DNA of 64,000 nucleotides from Allomuricauda sp. TMED12 (GCA_002167435.2 NHBR02000083.1:56962-120961); one strand, 5' to 3'. Shown: positions 51,201-61,400, numbered from the stretch's first letter. Numbers and translations are program-made. Notes: a model not told the origin generated them from the letters alone.

Positions 51201-52624
51201 TGGCCGGGTTCTCTAAAGGTGATGCAGATGTGCTCCGTAAAGCCATGGGTAAAAAGATTTTCGCCTTGCTGGAAAAACTAAAACCACAGTTCTTGGACGG
51301 TGGTGAGAAAAACGGTCACCCAAGAGATATACTCGAAAAAATTTGGAAGGATTGGGAAGCATTTGCCTCTTATGCTTTCAACAAGAGTCACTCTACCTGT
51401 TATGCCTATATCGCTTATCAAACCGCGTATTTAAAGGCCCACTACCCTGCCGAATATATGGCCGCTGTGTTGTCCAACAACATGAACGACATTAAGCAGG
51501 TTACCTTTTTTATGGAAGAGTGTAAACGAATGGGGCTGGAAGTTCTAGGGCCAGATGTTAACGAATCCTACTACAAATTTGCTGTAAACAAGGACAATGC
51601 CGTACGGTTTGGCATGGGCGCCATTAAAGGTGTGGGGCGTTCCGCAGTGGAAACCATTGTAGAAAACAGAAAGGAAGACGGACCATACAGATCTATATTT
51701 GATTTGGCCAAACGGGTGGATTTAAGGGCAGCCAATAAAAAAGCATTCGAGAACTTGGCGCTGGCAGGAGGATTTGATTCCTTGGGAAATACCCACCGAG
51801 CACAATACTTCCATGATGAAGGGGATGGTATCTCTTTTCTGGAGAAAGCTGTTAAGTACGGTTCCAAATTTCAAGAGAATCAAAATTCATCACAAGTAAG
51901 CCTTTTTGGTGAAGCTAGCGAAGTACAGATTCCCGAACCCATTGTGCCACCTTGTGAGGAATGGGGCACCATGGAAAAGCTACGTCGCGAAAAAGAGGTA
52001 GTCGGTATCTATATTTCGGGTCACCCGCTGGATGACTTTAAAAAAGAGATCAAAGCATTCTGCAAGAACACCGTTAGCGATTTCTCCCGTTTGGAAGAGC
52101 ACGTGAACAGGGAGCTTACCGTTGCTGGGGTAATTACCGATGTACAGCACCGAGTATCTAAGAACGGTAAAGGGTGGGCACTTTTCACTCTGGAAGATTA
52201 CAACGAATCTTTCGAGTTGCGAATTTTTGGTGAGGAGTACTTAAAGTTCCGTCATTTTTTAATGATCAATTCCTTTGTGCACTTGAGGGCATTTGTTCGC
52301 GAGGGTTGGGTTAACCGTGATACTGGAAAAAAGGGTGACCCAAGACTACAGTTCAACGATTTTAAACAGCTTCAGGATGTGATGGATGCTTTTGCCAAGA
52401 AACTCACCATCAAACTGAACATAGATCGTCTTCAGGAACAACGAATTCAAACCTTGAAGGACACTTTAACATTACATAAAGGAGACCATCCCATAAGTTT
52501 TGTAGTTTATGAGATGCAGGAGGAAATCAAACTCAAATTATCGAGCCGAAAACAGAAAGTGAAAATCAACAGCGAATTACTCTCAGAGTTGGAAGCCCAT
52601 GAAATTCACTATAAGTTAAATTAG
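48239..52624 (+). CDS. dnaE: DNA polymerase III alpha subunit with fused proofreading exonuclease
   Basis: 1461 residues. The N-terminal 200 form a DEDD exonuclease (IFDTETTGLP with Asp and Glu; VGQNVGFDINIMG; HNATADVEAT with the His-Asp pair). Then a PHP domain (FVHLHNHSQFSVLQSTI), the polymerase core with GPGRGSAAGSVVAY and the catalytic PDIDIDFDD, the tandem HhH, an OB-fold and a C-terminal part. E. coli DnaE is 1160 residues and uses a separate DnaQ; here the exonuclease is built in. This is the replicative polymerase. Monocistronic; the ATG at 48239 is the only possible start. Confidence 0.95.
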   Translation: MYLIFDTETTGLPKRWDAPITDTDNWPRCVQIAWQLHDDLGNLIEHQDFLVKPEGFNIPYEAEQIHGISTALAEEKGVPLNEVLETFNQALQQTKFVVGQNVGFDINIMGCEFHREGVESPMTELPVLDTCTEHTAELCKIPGGRGGKFKLPTLTELHEFLFGEPFSEAHNATADVEATTRCFLELIRKKQYSYQELDVQPDYFERFSEANPKEIELIGLKHINLKAASKEIADALWAEDTGGVSDEEIQENVETLEEEPFVHLHNHSQFSVLQSTINIKDLVKATANHGMPAVALTDHANMMGAFHFVKEVMGHNKAVKAKNEELIANGEQPTEKEITPIVGCEFFVCEDHTNKNVKDYGHQIVLLAKNKKGYHNLAKMSSIAYTDGFYYVPRIDKKVVEQYKEDVIALTGNLYGEVPNKILNVGEKQAEEALIWWKEQFGDDFYIEIMRHGQEDEDRVNQVLVRMAKDHNVKLVATNNTYYCDKKDADAHDILLCVKDGEKQSTPIGRGRGYRYGLPNQEYYFKSSDEMKELFKDLPQAILNIKEIVDKIEPYDLASDILLPKFGIPEEFKDPEDEVDGGNRGENAYLRHITYKGAEKRYGELTDEIRERIDFELEIIKNSGYPGYFLIVEDFIREARNMDVSVGPGRGSAAGSVVAYCLTITNIDPLKYDLLFERFLNPDRVSMPDIDIDFDDEGRSRVMDYVINKYGANQVAQIITYGTMAAKSSIRDTARVLDLPLGDADRIAKLIPNMSKLNKIFGVEEADLKKKFRADDLEKVHELLNISETDDLEGQTVNMARVLEGSLRNTGIHACGVIITPDDITNFVPVSVAKDSDLYVTQFDNSVVESAGLLKMDFLGLKTLTLIKDTVKIVKARTGIDLVPDDFPLDDEKTYELFQRGDTVGIFQYESPGMQKHMKNLKPTVFDDLIAMNALYRPGPMEYIPSFIARKHGDEEITYDLPDMEEYLQETYGITVYQEQVMLLSQKLAGFSKGDADVLRKAMGKKIFALLEKLKPQFLDGGEKNGHPRDILEKIWKDWEAFASYAFNKSHSTCYAYIAYQTAYLKAHYPAEYMAAVLSNNMNDIKQVTFFMEECKRMGLEVLGPDVNESYYKFAVNKDNAVRFGMGAIKGVGRSAVETIVENRKEDGPYRSIFDLAKRVDLRAANKKAFENLALAGGFDSLGNTHRAQYFHDEGDGISFLEKAVKYGSKFQENQNSSQVSLFGEASEVQIPEPIVPPCEEWGTMEKLRREKEVVGIYISGHPLDDFKKEIKAFCKNTVSDFSRLEEHVNRELTVAGVITDVQHRVSKNGKGWALFTLEDYNESFELRIFGEEYLKFRHFLMINSFVHLRAFVREGWVNRDTGKKGDPRLQFNDFKQLQDVMDAFAKKLTIKLNIDRLQEQRIQTLKDTLTLHKGDHPISFVVYEMQEEIKLKLSSRKQKVKINSELLSELEAHEIHYKLN

Positions 52625-52697
52625 ACCATAATTATTACCAATGGCACAATAATTAAAACGAATATGTTGGATGTAAGTTACATGGACAATATTTGAC

Positions 52698-52705
52698 TAA
52701 CTTTG
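52698..52705 (+). promoter_or_regulatory. -7 promoter box of thioredoxin
   Basis: TAACTTTG matches the Bacteroidota -7 element TAnnTTTG and lies 21 bp before the trxA ATG. No -33 box with normal spacing was seen. Confidence 0.5.
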
Positions 52706-52726
52706 CATAATATTAAAATAAATAAG

Positions 52727-53044
52727 ATGGCACTAGAAATAACAGATGCAACTTTTGACGAAGTAGTTTTAAAAAGCGATAAGCCTGTCCTAGTAGATTT
52801 TTGGGCAGCATGGTGCGGGCCTTGTAGAATGGTAGGTCCGATCATTGAAGAAGTAGGACAAGAATACGACGGTAAGGCTGTTGTTGGTAAGGTTGATGTT
52901 GATGCAAACCAACAGTTTGCCGCTAAATATGGCGTACGTAATATCCCAACTGTTTTGGTTTTTAAAGATGGTGAAGTGATTAACCGTCAAGTAGGAGTAT
53001 CTCCTAAAAAAGTTTATACAGACGCCATTGATGCAGCTCTGTAA
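52727..53044 (+). CDS. trxA: thioredoxin
   Basis: 105 residues from the ATG at 52727 (MALEITDATFDEVVL). The redox pair is in FWAAWCGPCRMVGPI, and the cis-Pro loop is GVRNIPTVLVFKDGE. Ordinary cytoplasmic thioredoxin, a disulfide reductant. The first reading frame base at 52703 belongs to a non-ATG extension and is not used. It is followed by a strong terminator. Confidence 0.95.
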   Translation: MALEITDATFDEVVLKSDKPVLVDFWAAWCGPCRMVGPIIEEVGQEYDGKAVVGKVDVDANQQFAAKYGVRNIPTVLVFKDGEVINRQVGVSPKKVYTDAIDAAL

Positions 53045-53070
53045 AAAGAATTCAGGAATTAGATTTTAAA

Positions 53071-53100
53071 AAAGGTTTGGCAAATGCCAAACCTTTTTTA
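53071..53100 (+). terminator. rho-independent terminator after trxA
   Basis: AAAGGTTTGGC and GCCAAACCTTT form an 11-bp stem with a 4-nt loop and a T-run, 27 bp after the trxA stop. Confidence 0.85.
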
Positions 53101-53126
53101 TTTTATCTTGTCTGCGCAAATTGGTT

Positions 53127-54056
53127 ATGGACGTACGATCGGAACTTAGCAAAGCTATCCTTTTTCAGAATTTGGAACTTTTGGCAAACCAAATTGTGGA
53201 GGGTTTTATTAGTGGTATCCATAAAAGTCCGTTCCATGGGTTCTCTGCGGAGTTTGCAGAGCATAAAATCTATAATCCAGGGCAGAGCACCAAGCATATT
53301 GACTGGAAACTCTTTGCTCGGACCGACCGTTTGTACACAAAACGTTTTGAGGACGAAACCAACCTCCGCTGCCACATGATCTTGGACAACTCAACATCCA
53401 TGTACTACCCCGAAGTGAAAGAATATTCCTTGGACAACCTTAACAAAATTGGATTTGGAGTACTTTCCATTGCAGCTCTAATGCAGGTTTTAAAAAAACA
53501 ACGTGACGCAGTGGGACTCAGCATTTATTCTGATACCTATGATTTCTACGCTTCGGAAAAGAATAGTGAAAGACATTTTCAGATGTTGTATTCCAAATTG
53601 AACGAGGTAGCAGCTAACAAAACAAACGCGAAAGAGACCAAAACATATACATTTCTGCATCAAATTGCAGAGAAAATACACCGAAGAAGCTTAATTTTTC
53701 TGTTTACGGACATGTTTCAAACAGAGACCGAAGAGGAAAAACTTTTTGAAGCACTACGTCATCTCAAATACAACAAACATGCGGTGGTTCTTTTTCATCT
53801 CTTGGACAAAGAGCACGAACTCAACTTTGAATTCGACAATTCACCCAAACGTTTTGTGGATGTGGAAACAGGGGCGCATGTAGACATTTATGCCGATTCC
53901 ATAAAAAAGGCATATTCAGAGAAAGTGTCCCAATACCAAAAAGACCTAAAGCTTAAATGCGGCCAGTACCATATAAAATATGTCGGTGTGGACATTAGGT
54001 CCGACTTCTCCCAAGTATTGAATTCCTTTATGATCGAGAGACAAAAATTTGTTTGA
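53127..54056 (+). CDS. DUF58 domain protein
   Basis: 309 residues from the ATG at 53127 (MDVRSELSKAIL); an in-frame TTG lies two codons earlier. DUF58 pattern: FSAEFAEHKIYNPGQSTKHIDWKLFARTD, then a von Willebrand-like fold with the metal-ion site HMILDNSTSMYY (DxSxS). It usually pairs with a MoxR ATPase; no MoxR gene lies in this window, so the partner must be elsewhere. Cytoplasmic, possibly chaperone-like. Confidence 0.88.
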   Translation: MDVRSELSKAILFQNLELLANQIVEGFISGIHKSPFHGFSAEFAEHKIYNPGQSTKHIDWKLFARTDRLYTKRFEDETNLRCHMILDNSTSMYYPEVKEYSLDNLNKIGFGVLSIAALMQVLKKQRDAVGLSIYSDTYDFYASEKNSERHFQMLYSKLNEVAANKTNAKETKTYTFLHQIAEKIHRRSLIFLFTDMFQTETEEEKLFEALRHLKYNKHAVVLFHLLDKEHELNFEFDNSPKRFVDVETGAHVDIYADSIKKAYSEKVSQYQKDLKLKCGQYHIKYVGVDIRSDFSQVLNSFMIERQKFV

Positions 54057-54076
54057 TCACTTTTTTAAAAAAATGT

Positions 54077-54108
54077 TTTGTCGAATCCGAAATGAGAATG
54101 TATATTTG
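54077..54108 (+). promoter_or_regulatory. promoter of tRNA-Asp
   Basis: TTTG (54077-54080), a 20-nt spacer and TATATTTG (54101-54108) match the Bacteroidota promoter exactly. Confidence 0.8.
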
Positions 54109-54182
54109 CACTCGCTTTAAAAAAGCAAATGAACAAGATTTGAATCCGGCTGTTGTCGGAGTCTTAAAAAGATAAAATCATT

Positions 54183-54256
54183 GGTCTGGTAGTTCAGTTG
54201 GTTAGAATACCTGCCTGTCACGCAGGGGGTCGCGGGTTCGAGTCCCGTCCAGACCG
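54183..54256 (+). tRNA. tRNA-Asp (anticodon GUC)
   Basis: 74 nt with acceptor stem GGTCTGG/CCAGACC, D-arm AGTTCAGTTGGTTAGAAT, anticodon loop CTGTCAC and the T-arm GCGGGTTCGAGTCCCGT. The CCA end is not encoded. A promoter lies 75 bp upstream and a terminator follows directly. The region beyond holds a decayed gene, as at many tRNA integration sites. Confidence 0.95.
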
Positions 54257-54260
54257 CAAA

Positions 54261-54287
54261 AAGCTCCGATTTCTTGGGGCTTTTTTG
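54261..54287 (+). terminator. terminator after tRNA-Asp
   Basis: AAGCTCC (54261-54267) pairs with GGGGCTT (54276-54282), one pair being G-U, followed by a run of T. Confidence 0.75.
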
Positions 54288-54348
54288 TTTTCATATAATT
54301 GATTTTTAATTAATTATAAAATAATTGAAAAAATATATATTTTCTAGC

Positions 54349-54480
54349 GTGCTGCATTCGTGCTGCATTTTTGATTCTTTTTACTTCTTCGCAGCATTTC
54401 ATACGACCCTATTTCATAAAAAGAAAATTATGTAAAACTATATAAAATGGATATATCTTCTTATTTTCCTATTTCATAAA
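54349..54480. repeat. short direct repeats beside tRNA-Asp
   Basis: CGTGCTGCATT occurs twice in tandem (54349-54359 and 54359-54369), and the exact 13-mer CCTATTTCATAAA occurs at 54408-54420 and 54468-54480, 60 bp apart. The spacer between the tRNA terminator and the decayed gene has no other structure. It could be the trace of an integration site, but no integrase remains. Confidence 0.4.
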
Positions 54481-54486
54481 ACTGTC

Positions 54487-55329
54487 ATGAATTGAGAATA
54501 AAATACTGCCCAGATTTACACTTAGAGTTCCCGCATAACAAAAGTTGGTTGGCAGACCACCCTTTGAAACCAACTGCCGAAACTCTAATAATTGCTGGAG
54601 GCACCCATTACCTAAGACCTAAATATATTAAACTTGATTTTTTTAAATGGGACTCTGATAATTATAAACGGGCTTTTTTAATATCTGGCAATCTTGAATA
54701 TTATGCAGACTATGATTTGTCTTTGCATCAAGAGCCTTTTAAATGGGAAATTCAAAAGAATGTCTTTTGATTTAACAATCAAGTCGAGATAATAGAAGAC
54801 ATTAGTTTTCTTTTTTCTGCGTTCTGGAGCTATATATACCCTGAAAATGGAAACTTTGTATACAGGAGAGTTAATGATTTTATAAAATCATGATTAATCA
54901 AAGAAGGCTAACTAACGGTTGATCATTTCAATAAGATTTATAACGAAGCCTATACTTTTATTAAGGAAAATTTAAAATCTCAGAATAACAAGACCGTGAT
55001 AGTAACCCGCCACCTACCCATTCCATTATGCAATTCCCATGAATTTAAAGGCCGCCCCATATCAACAAAGCTTTTGTTGTGGACATAACTGATTTTATAG
55101 CTGATCCGATATTGATTATTGGATGAATGGCCATATACATAGAAATATTGGCAACGGCACAATAATGTTATGCAATCAATTAGGATATGTTCACATGAAT
55201 GAGCACCATGATTTTTCGGGAGACACTTATTTTGATCCAAAAACCCATAAATATAATATTTCCAAGTTAATTCAATCAATTAAAAATTCACCTTTTGTAA
55301 ACGCAAATTTAAAATCAATACAGCAATAA
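54487..55329 (+). pseudogene. decayed metallophosphoesterase
   Basis: The frames read KYCPDLHLEFPHN, TAETLIIAGGTHYLRP, AFLISGNLEYYADYD, then after stops FWSYIYPENGNFVYRRVNDF, VIVTRHLPIPLCNSHEFKG, and in another frame NGHIHRN...NQLGYVHMNEHHDF. This follows a calcineurin-like phosphoesterase from start to end. It is broken by a frameshift right after the ATG at 54487, in-frame stops at 54768-54770 and twice more near 54890-54912, and a frameshift near 55090. Catalytic residues are also changed (GDTH to GGTH, GNHE to GNLE). Not functional. Confidence 0.8.
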
Positions 55330-55570
55330 TTCAAAATCTGTACAATTTTAGCCAAGTTGAAATATAAGTGCTCCGACACCCATTAATTCGTGAAATTTTT
55401 TGGAAAATAGCCGTGAAAACTAAATTTATTATGTCAAACATTTTTGGATTTATCTCACGAATAGTCCTATAATATTATTCCGTTAAACGCATATGCCCAA
55501 GTGGAAATTAAATTTGGTCACATCCATTCCTAAGTTCATGTAAGTTATTCCCAGAAAGTGGTCACCACCA

Positions 55571-57511
55571 TCAATCTAAAGAAACAATAATGAACTCCGA
55601 TCTACGGTTGATATCGTGTTCTGAATTGGAGCACCTTACCCCATTAGAACAATGATTCAACAATCTCTTTTCACCGTATCCTATGGCACTTTCTATGCGA
55701 TTGCTCTCTATCCCTTGGGATATGATATAGTTGCCCGTAGATTTAGCACGACGGTCCGATAGTTTTTCATTGTACCGATCACTTCCCCGTGAATCAGTAT
55801 GGGATTCGATCTTGATGACCATTTTGGGGTACTCTTTCATCACCTCCACAATTTTATCCAGCTCCTGCGCTGCATCTGCCCTGATATCCGCTTTATTGAG
55901 ATCAAAATAAATATCATCGATTTTGATTTTCAATACCCCATTTTCCATGACTATTAATTTGTTCAATTCCTTGGTCATGATCAAGGGGACATTGTTGGTC
56001 TCTCCCAAAACTTTACCTGTGCTGAACTCCTCGGATACCCCATCATATCCCTCTTTGGAGACCTCAATGGAATAGCTCTCTTCACAATCCAATATGTTTT
56101 CAAAACTAAATGCACCATAAGCATCCGTATTGCAAGCGGCAATCAATAAACCATCTTTTGTCTTTAATTCAACGGTGGCATTGACCACAGCTTGGTCATT
56201 AGCTTTTCTGAGTACGGTTCCCTTAACAAACTGTTCACATTTGGGTTCCAACCGTCGAAAGGAATAAATATCATCATCACCTGTTCCCCCTTCACGATTG
56301 GATGAAAAATAACCCCGATTAGAAGCTTCATCCACGATATATGCAAAATCATCTTTGGGGCTATTAATCAGCGGCCCCAAGTTTGAAGGGAGTGAAAAAC
56401 TATTTCCCAACTCACTCTCGAAGATATCCAGTGCCCCAAGTCCTAAATGTCCATCCGAGGCAAAATATATTTTTTCATTGGTCACAAAAGGGAACATTTC
56501 CCTTCCACTGGTATTGATAGTGGGCCCTAGGTTGACAGGTTCCGAGTAGTTTCCGGTACGGTCAATGGATACATAATAAATATCCGTTCCTCCAATACCT
56601 CCGGGCATATCGGATACAAAGAACAGTTTTTTACCATCAGGACTTAATGCCGGTTGTCCGGTGGAGTAATCCCTACTGTTAAAAGGTACTTCCTCTGGAA
56701 AGGTCCAATACCCCCCTTCCAACTGTGAGCGATAGATTTTAAGGTGATTGGTACCAGTACTGTCCCGTTCAAGGTTTTTGGCTGTATAATTGTTACGGGT
56801 AAAATACATAATGGTGCCTTCTGGATTGAAGGTTGCACCGGCCTCGTGGTATTTCGTATTGATGTTATTGCCAAATATCCTGATATCCATTAAATCACTG
56901 CCCAATTTTACGGTATCTGCCTCATAGAGGTTGAGATAGGGCTGCTTGTTCCATTCATACACCCGTGTATGGAGTTTCATGGTATCCCTGCTAGAGGCGA
57001 AGACAATCTTGTCCTGATAATACATTGGTCCAAAATCGGCCAAGGTTGAATTCAGTGACAAATGGGTCACTACAAATTGGGGTTGTCGATTTCGTAGTTC
57101 ATCCAGGGCAAGGTCATTGTCACTGAACTGTGAAACCTCAAAATCATCCCCATTGAACTTTTCCGCGTAGATTTTCATCAGTGCTTTGGCGAGAGGATAG
57201 TTTCCAACTCCTTTCAAGGTATGGATATACCTGAAAATGTATTTTGCGGCTAGTGTCTTCTCATATTTGGAGAAGAGCTGACCATACCACTTTACCGCGT
57301 TGGCCATATCGGAGTTATAATAATAGATATCCCCCAAGCGTTGCAGGGTTTCCTGGGAATCGTCCCCTTTTTTTGCCAAGCGCTCATATTCAGCGGCAGC
57401 TTGGATGTAATGATAATTGTGATATCTTTTTTCCGCTCTTGAACCTTTGTCTTGGGCAAATCCAAAACTGAAAATCAGTAATGCCGTGATTATATTGATA
57501 GATGTTTTCAT
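55571..57511 (-). CDS. OmpA family protein with PD40-like repeats
   Basis: 646 residues with a signal peptide (MKTSINIITALLIFSFGFAQ). Order: TPR-like N-terminal helices (about 30-120), WD40/PD40-type beta-propeller repeats (ALSPDGKKLFFVSDMPGG, YFASDGHLGLGALDIF, about 170-410), a carboxypeptidase-like domain (about 435-510) and an OmpA peptidoglycan-binding domain (DIYFDLNKADIRADAA, about 530-646). In Flavobacteria such proteins accompany PorP/SprF and surface adhesins of the type IX secretion system. It is 10 bp downstream of the PorP/SprF gene on the minus strand. Confidence 0.92.
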   Translation of the reverse strand: MKTSINIITALLIFSFGFAQDKGSRAEKRYHNYHYIQAAAEYERLAKKGDDSQETLQRLGDIYYYNSDMANAVKWYGQLFSKYEKTLAAKYIFRYIHTLKGVGNYPLAKALMKIYAEKFNGDDFEVSQFSDNDLALDELRNRQPQFVVTHLSLNSTLADFGPMYYQDKIVFASSRDTMKLHTRVYEWNKQPYLNLYEADTVKLGSDLMDIRIFGNNINTKYHEAGATFNPEGTIMYFTRNNYTAKNLERDSTGTNHLKIYRSQLEGGYWTFPEEVPFNSRDYSTGQPALSPDGKKLFFVSDMPGGIGGTDIYYVSIDRTGNYSEPVNLGPTINTSGREMFPFVTNEKIYFASDGHLGLGALDIFESELGNSFSLPSNLGPLINSPKDDFAYIVDEASNRGYFSSNREGGTGDDDIYSFRRLEPKCEQFVKGTVLRKANDQAVVNATVELKTKDGLLIAACNTDAYGAFSFENILDCEESYSIEVSKEGYDGVSEEFSTGKVLGETNNVPLIMTKELNKLIVMENGVLKIKIDDIYFDLNKADIRADAAQELDKIVEVMKEYPKMVIKIESHTDSRGSDRYNEKLSDRRAKSTGNYIISQGIESNRIESAIGYGEKRLLNHCSNGVRCSNSEHDINRRSEFIIVSLD

Positions 57512-57521
57512 AAATTTTGGC

Positions 57522-58457
57522 TTAGTAGAATCTTGGGGATTTTAAACGCTTTTCCTGTGTCTTTAATTCGAAGCGGAGAAATACCTCATGGGTTCCGCTA
57601 TTGAAGTTTCCAAGGTCGGTTGTGGTACGGTCGTAAGCATAGCCCACATTCAATGCCGGCGAAATCTGTAGGCCCAACAGGCCTGAGAAAGAATCATCCC
57701 AACGATAGGCGATTCCGGCAGTCACCGTTTCCCGGATCATGAAGTTTGCCGACAGATCTGCTATCACTGGAGCCCCAGGCACCCACTTGACAAAAAATGC
57801 GGGCTTGAACTTGATATCCGCCGATATGTCCCTGACCAATCCACCGATCAAAAAATAATGGAGGCGTTCGGTGGCAATCTCCTGGGTCGCCCCGTCATAG
57901 TGGTCCTCCGAAAAGAAATTGGGGATGGCGAAGCCAAGATACGAACGCTCTGTATGGTAATAAGCTCCTGCGCCCACGGTCGGAAAGAACCGGTTCTCAA
58001 TATTGTCCTGAAAGGCGACATCGGGATTCCGGAAAAGTCCTTCTGAGAAGTCCACGTTAAAGATACGTCCACCCGCTTTTAGTCCAAAAGAGAGCCTTTT
58101 ATTGTTTGCCCCAACCTGGATACTGTACGAAACGTTGCCATCCAAAAACAATTCATTGGAAGGACCAAGTTCATCATACGTGGCAACAACCCCTAAACCT
58201 ACTTTCTCACTTACTGGGCCATCGATTGCCAAAACCTGTGAGGTGGGGGCCCCATTGATACCAACCCATTGGGAACGGTGCATCCCCAAAATGGACAGGT
58301 GCCCTCTTGAGCCCGCATACCCGGGATTTACTGTTATCGTGTTGTACATATACTGTGTAAACTGTGGATCTTGCTGTGCTTCCAACTGAAATGATATCAG
58401 CACGAACAGAATCAAAAATGCTTTTTTGAACATTGTTTTTAATGGTATTGTTTTCAT
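57522..58457 (-). CDS. type IX secretion membrane protein PorP/SprF
   Basis: About 311 residues from the ATG at 58457; the ATG at 58433 (MFKKAFLILFVLISFQLEA) is an equally good start and gives a clean signal peptide. The PorP/SprF family signature follows: QQDPQFTQYMYNTITVNPGYAGSRG, then beta strands to a terminal FRFELK-like end. SprF-like proteins are needed to export large substrates with type B C-terminal domains. Here the neighbour upstream is exactly such a substrate, so the two probably work as a pair. Confidence 0.9.
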   Translation of the reverse strand: MKTIPLKTMFKKAFLILFVLISFQLEAQQDPQFTQYMYNTITVNPGYAGSRGHLSILGMHRSQWVGINGAPTSQVLAIDGPVSEKVGLGVVATYDELGPSNELFLDGNVSYSIQVGANNKRLSFGLKAGGRIFNVDFSEGLFRNPDVAFQDNIENRFFPTVGAGAYYHTERSYLGFAIPNFFSEDHYDGATQEIATERLHYFLIGGLVRDISADIKFKPAFFVKWVPGAPVIADLSANFMIRETVTAGIAYRWDDSFSGLLGLQISPALNVGYAYDRTTTDLGNFNSGTHEVFLRFELKTQEKRLKSPRFY

Positions 58458-58473
58458 AATTGCTGATATCATT

Positions 58474-61400
58474 TTAACGATTGATGTATAGCCAGTCCGC
58501 GATGGGCTGTGAACCATCGCCCAGATCTAAAATGTAGTAGTAAGTCCCTACGGGCAGGAACTCTTCCTTCTGTATGACCGCCCGTCCATTGGATATTCCA
58601 GCGAACTCATTGTTATATCCCTGGGCCTGGAATACCAGATTGCCCCATCTATTGTAGATTTTCAAGGTATTGTTGGGGTATCTTGAAATACAATCGATCT
58701 CAAAGGTTTCATTTACCCCGTCCCCATTTGGTGAGAACTCATTGTAGAATACCAGACAGGTTGGTTCGATGGATGCCGTATCCGAATCGTTGGCGGTATC
58801 CATATCAAACTGGTCCACAAAGGCTAGTTGAGCCACATTGAGGTAATCCTCAATATCCAATACTTCTACCGTCAGGGTCAACGTAGCCGTCTCACTTCCA
58901 TTTAGGGTGTCAATTTCCCAGAAGCCTTCAGATGCATCGTAAGCACCTAAGGTGGTGTTGGCGTTGATAAATCGATAGCCATTGGGCAATTGCTCCTCTA
59001 TACCGATGTTGGTTGCTGGCAATGATCCGTTATTGGTCGCTGAAATGGTAAAGTTGATTTCATTCCCGATATTTGGCCTTGCATTGTCAACGGTTTTTAC
59101 CACAGCAATATCTACAGATTGTGGTGTGATTATTATACTTGCCTCATCATCATCGGGAATCCCATCCGTTAGGTCGTCCGTGTCAAAATCCGATGTAGCA
59201 TCACTATCTGGGTCGGCTTGATTACTGGCCGTGATCTGAACACGATTTGTATATTCCCCGTCGGTCCCAGTTGGTGCATTTACCCGGGCCAAGATGACCA
59301 AGGTCTCAGTAGTACCATTTGGGATGACCCCATTGGTATTCCAAACACCTGTATTTTCATCATAAGTACCGGCTGTTGCCGTGTGGGCCTCGTAAGTAAA
59401 CCCAATGGGTAATAGCTCATTGACAACAACACCGGAGGCATTGCTATCGCCACTGTTGGTTAAATTGATGGTGAACTCGATCACATCACCAACATTTGGT
59501 GCGATATCATCCACCGTTTTTGTGATAGAGAGATCAGCCAAGCCCGTTGGTTCCGGATTCACAGTATCCTGATCATCTTCAGAGTTTAAGTTGTTATCTG
59601 GTGAAGAATCAGGGTCGAAAGTGTCCAGAGCAATCAACTCCGCTGTATTGCTGTACTCTCCATTGGACAATACCGTGGCAACAATCACCAAAGTCTCTGT
59701 GGTGCCATTTGGAAGAGATGCAATATCCCAAGAGCCAATAATCTCGTCATAGGACCCAATGGAAGTGGTCGCACTTACAAAATCATAACCACTGGCCAAA
59801 ATATCCTCAATTACCAATCCAGTGGCATCACTTGGGCCGTCATTAGCAATGGTCACGGTAAATGTAATATCGGTGCCCACTGATGGAGCGAGATTATCCG
59901 CTGTTTTCACCACAGAAATATCTGTGATAACACGAGGCAGGGTCACTTGCCCATCCTGATCATCCTCATTGGGGTCATTATTATTTGGGGTTGAGTTCGG
60001 GTCCAACTCATTGATTGCAATCAATTCTGCTGTATTTGCATAACTTCCCGTGGTATTAATGCCTACTGTGATATCCAAAGAAGTATTGGTATTGGCCGCT
60101 AAACTTGCTACATCCCAGATGCCGCTTGTAGGGTTATAGGTGCCCCCCCCAGTATGCGATACATAATTATATCCTGTTGGAAGCTGGTCCAACACTTGAA
60201 TTCCAGTTGCCTCGCTTGGGCCATCATTGCTCAAATTCAGTGTAAAGGTGATTTGATCCGAAACATCAGGAAACTCATTGTCCACCGTTTTGGTCAAGGA
60301 AACATCGGCCAAAGGAATTGGGATAGTAGCTGCCTCGTCATAATCATCTTCTGCAACAACACCATTTCCAGGAACAGAATCTGGATCAAGGTTATCAGAA
60401 TTGGTTATTTCTGCACTATTTGTATAAACGCCAGTTGGGTTTACAGTTGCCTTTATTTTAAGCGTTTCCGTTGTTCCATCGGATAAGCTTCCATTCAATT
60501 GCCAAGCTCCTGTATTTTGATTATAATTTCCAGCTGTTGCAGTATTGGAAATATATGTGTATCCGGTCGGTAGTAAATCTTGTACAATTACGCCCGAAGT
60601 GTCACTTGGCCCACTGTTGGTAATGTCAATGGTAAACTCCACTTCATCGCCGACTAATGGTGTGGTGTTGTCCACAGTCTTTGCAAGATCAAGGTCCGAT
60701 ACTAAAACAGGGGTTGGCTCAATAGTTGCCTGATCATCTTCCGTATCATCATTGTTAGCTGGAAGGGAATCAATATCATCCTCACTTAGATCGGTCAATT
60801 CCGCCGTATTGGTATAAATTCCATTGGGTAAGACCGTAGCCTGAATAACTATGGTCTCAAAAGTGCCATCAGGAAGGTTTCCTACCGTCCATGAACCATT
60901 TAGCGGTTCGTAAGTGCCAACAGATGGAATCGCTGAAACAAATTCATAGCCGGATGCCAACAGATCGGTCACTACAACAGTGGTGGCATCACTTGGGCCA
61001 TCATTGGTCACTGTTACTGTAAAGCTGATGTTACCTCCTATGTTTGGAGTATTTGTATCGGCTGTTTTGGTGACGGAAACATCCACAAGTTGGCGTGGAG
61101 TTACCACTACTTCATCTTGGTCATCTTCGGATGGTGTGGTATTGTTCGGTGTAGAATCCTGGTCCAATTGATCATGGGCAATAACTTCTGCGACATTAAT
61201 ATAGTCCCCAGAAGTATTGACCGAAGCCGTAATGTTAATAATTGTGCTGTTCCCATTGGCCAAACTTGCAATACTCCATATCCCGGTTCCGGAAGCATAA
61301 GCTCCTCCACCATCATCGGATACATAGGTAAAGCCGGAAGGTAATTGGTCCAGCACCTGGATACCTGTGGCTTCACTAGGTCCTTCGTTGGTGACCGTTA

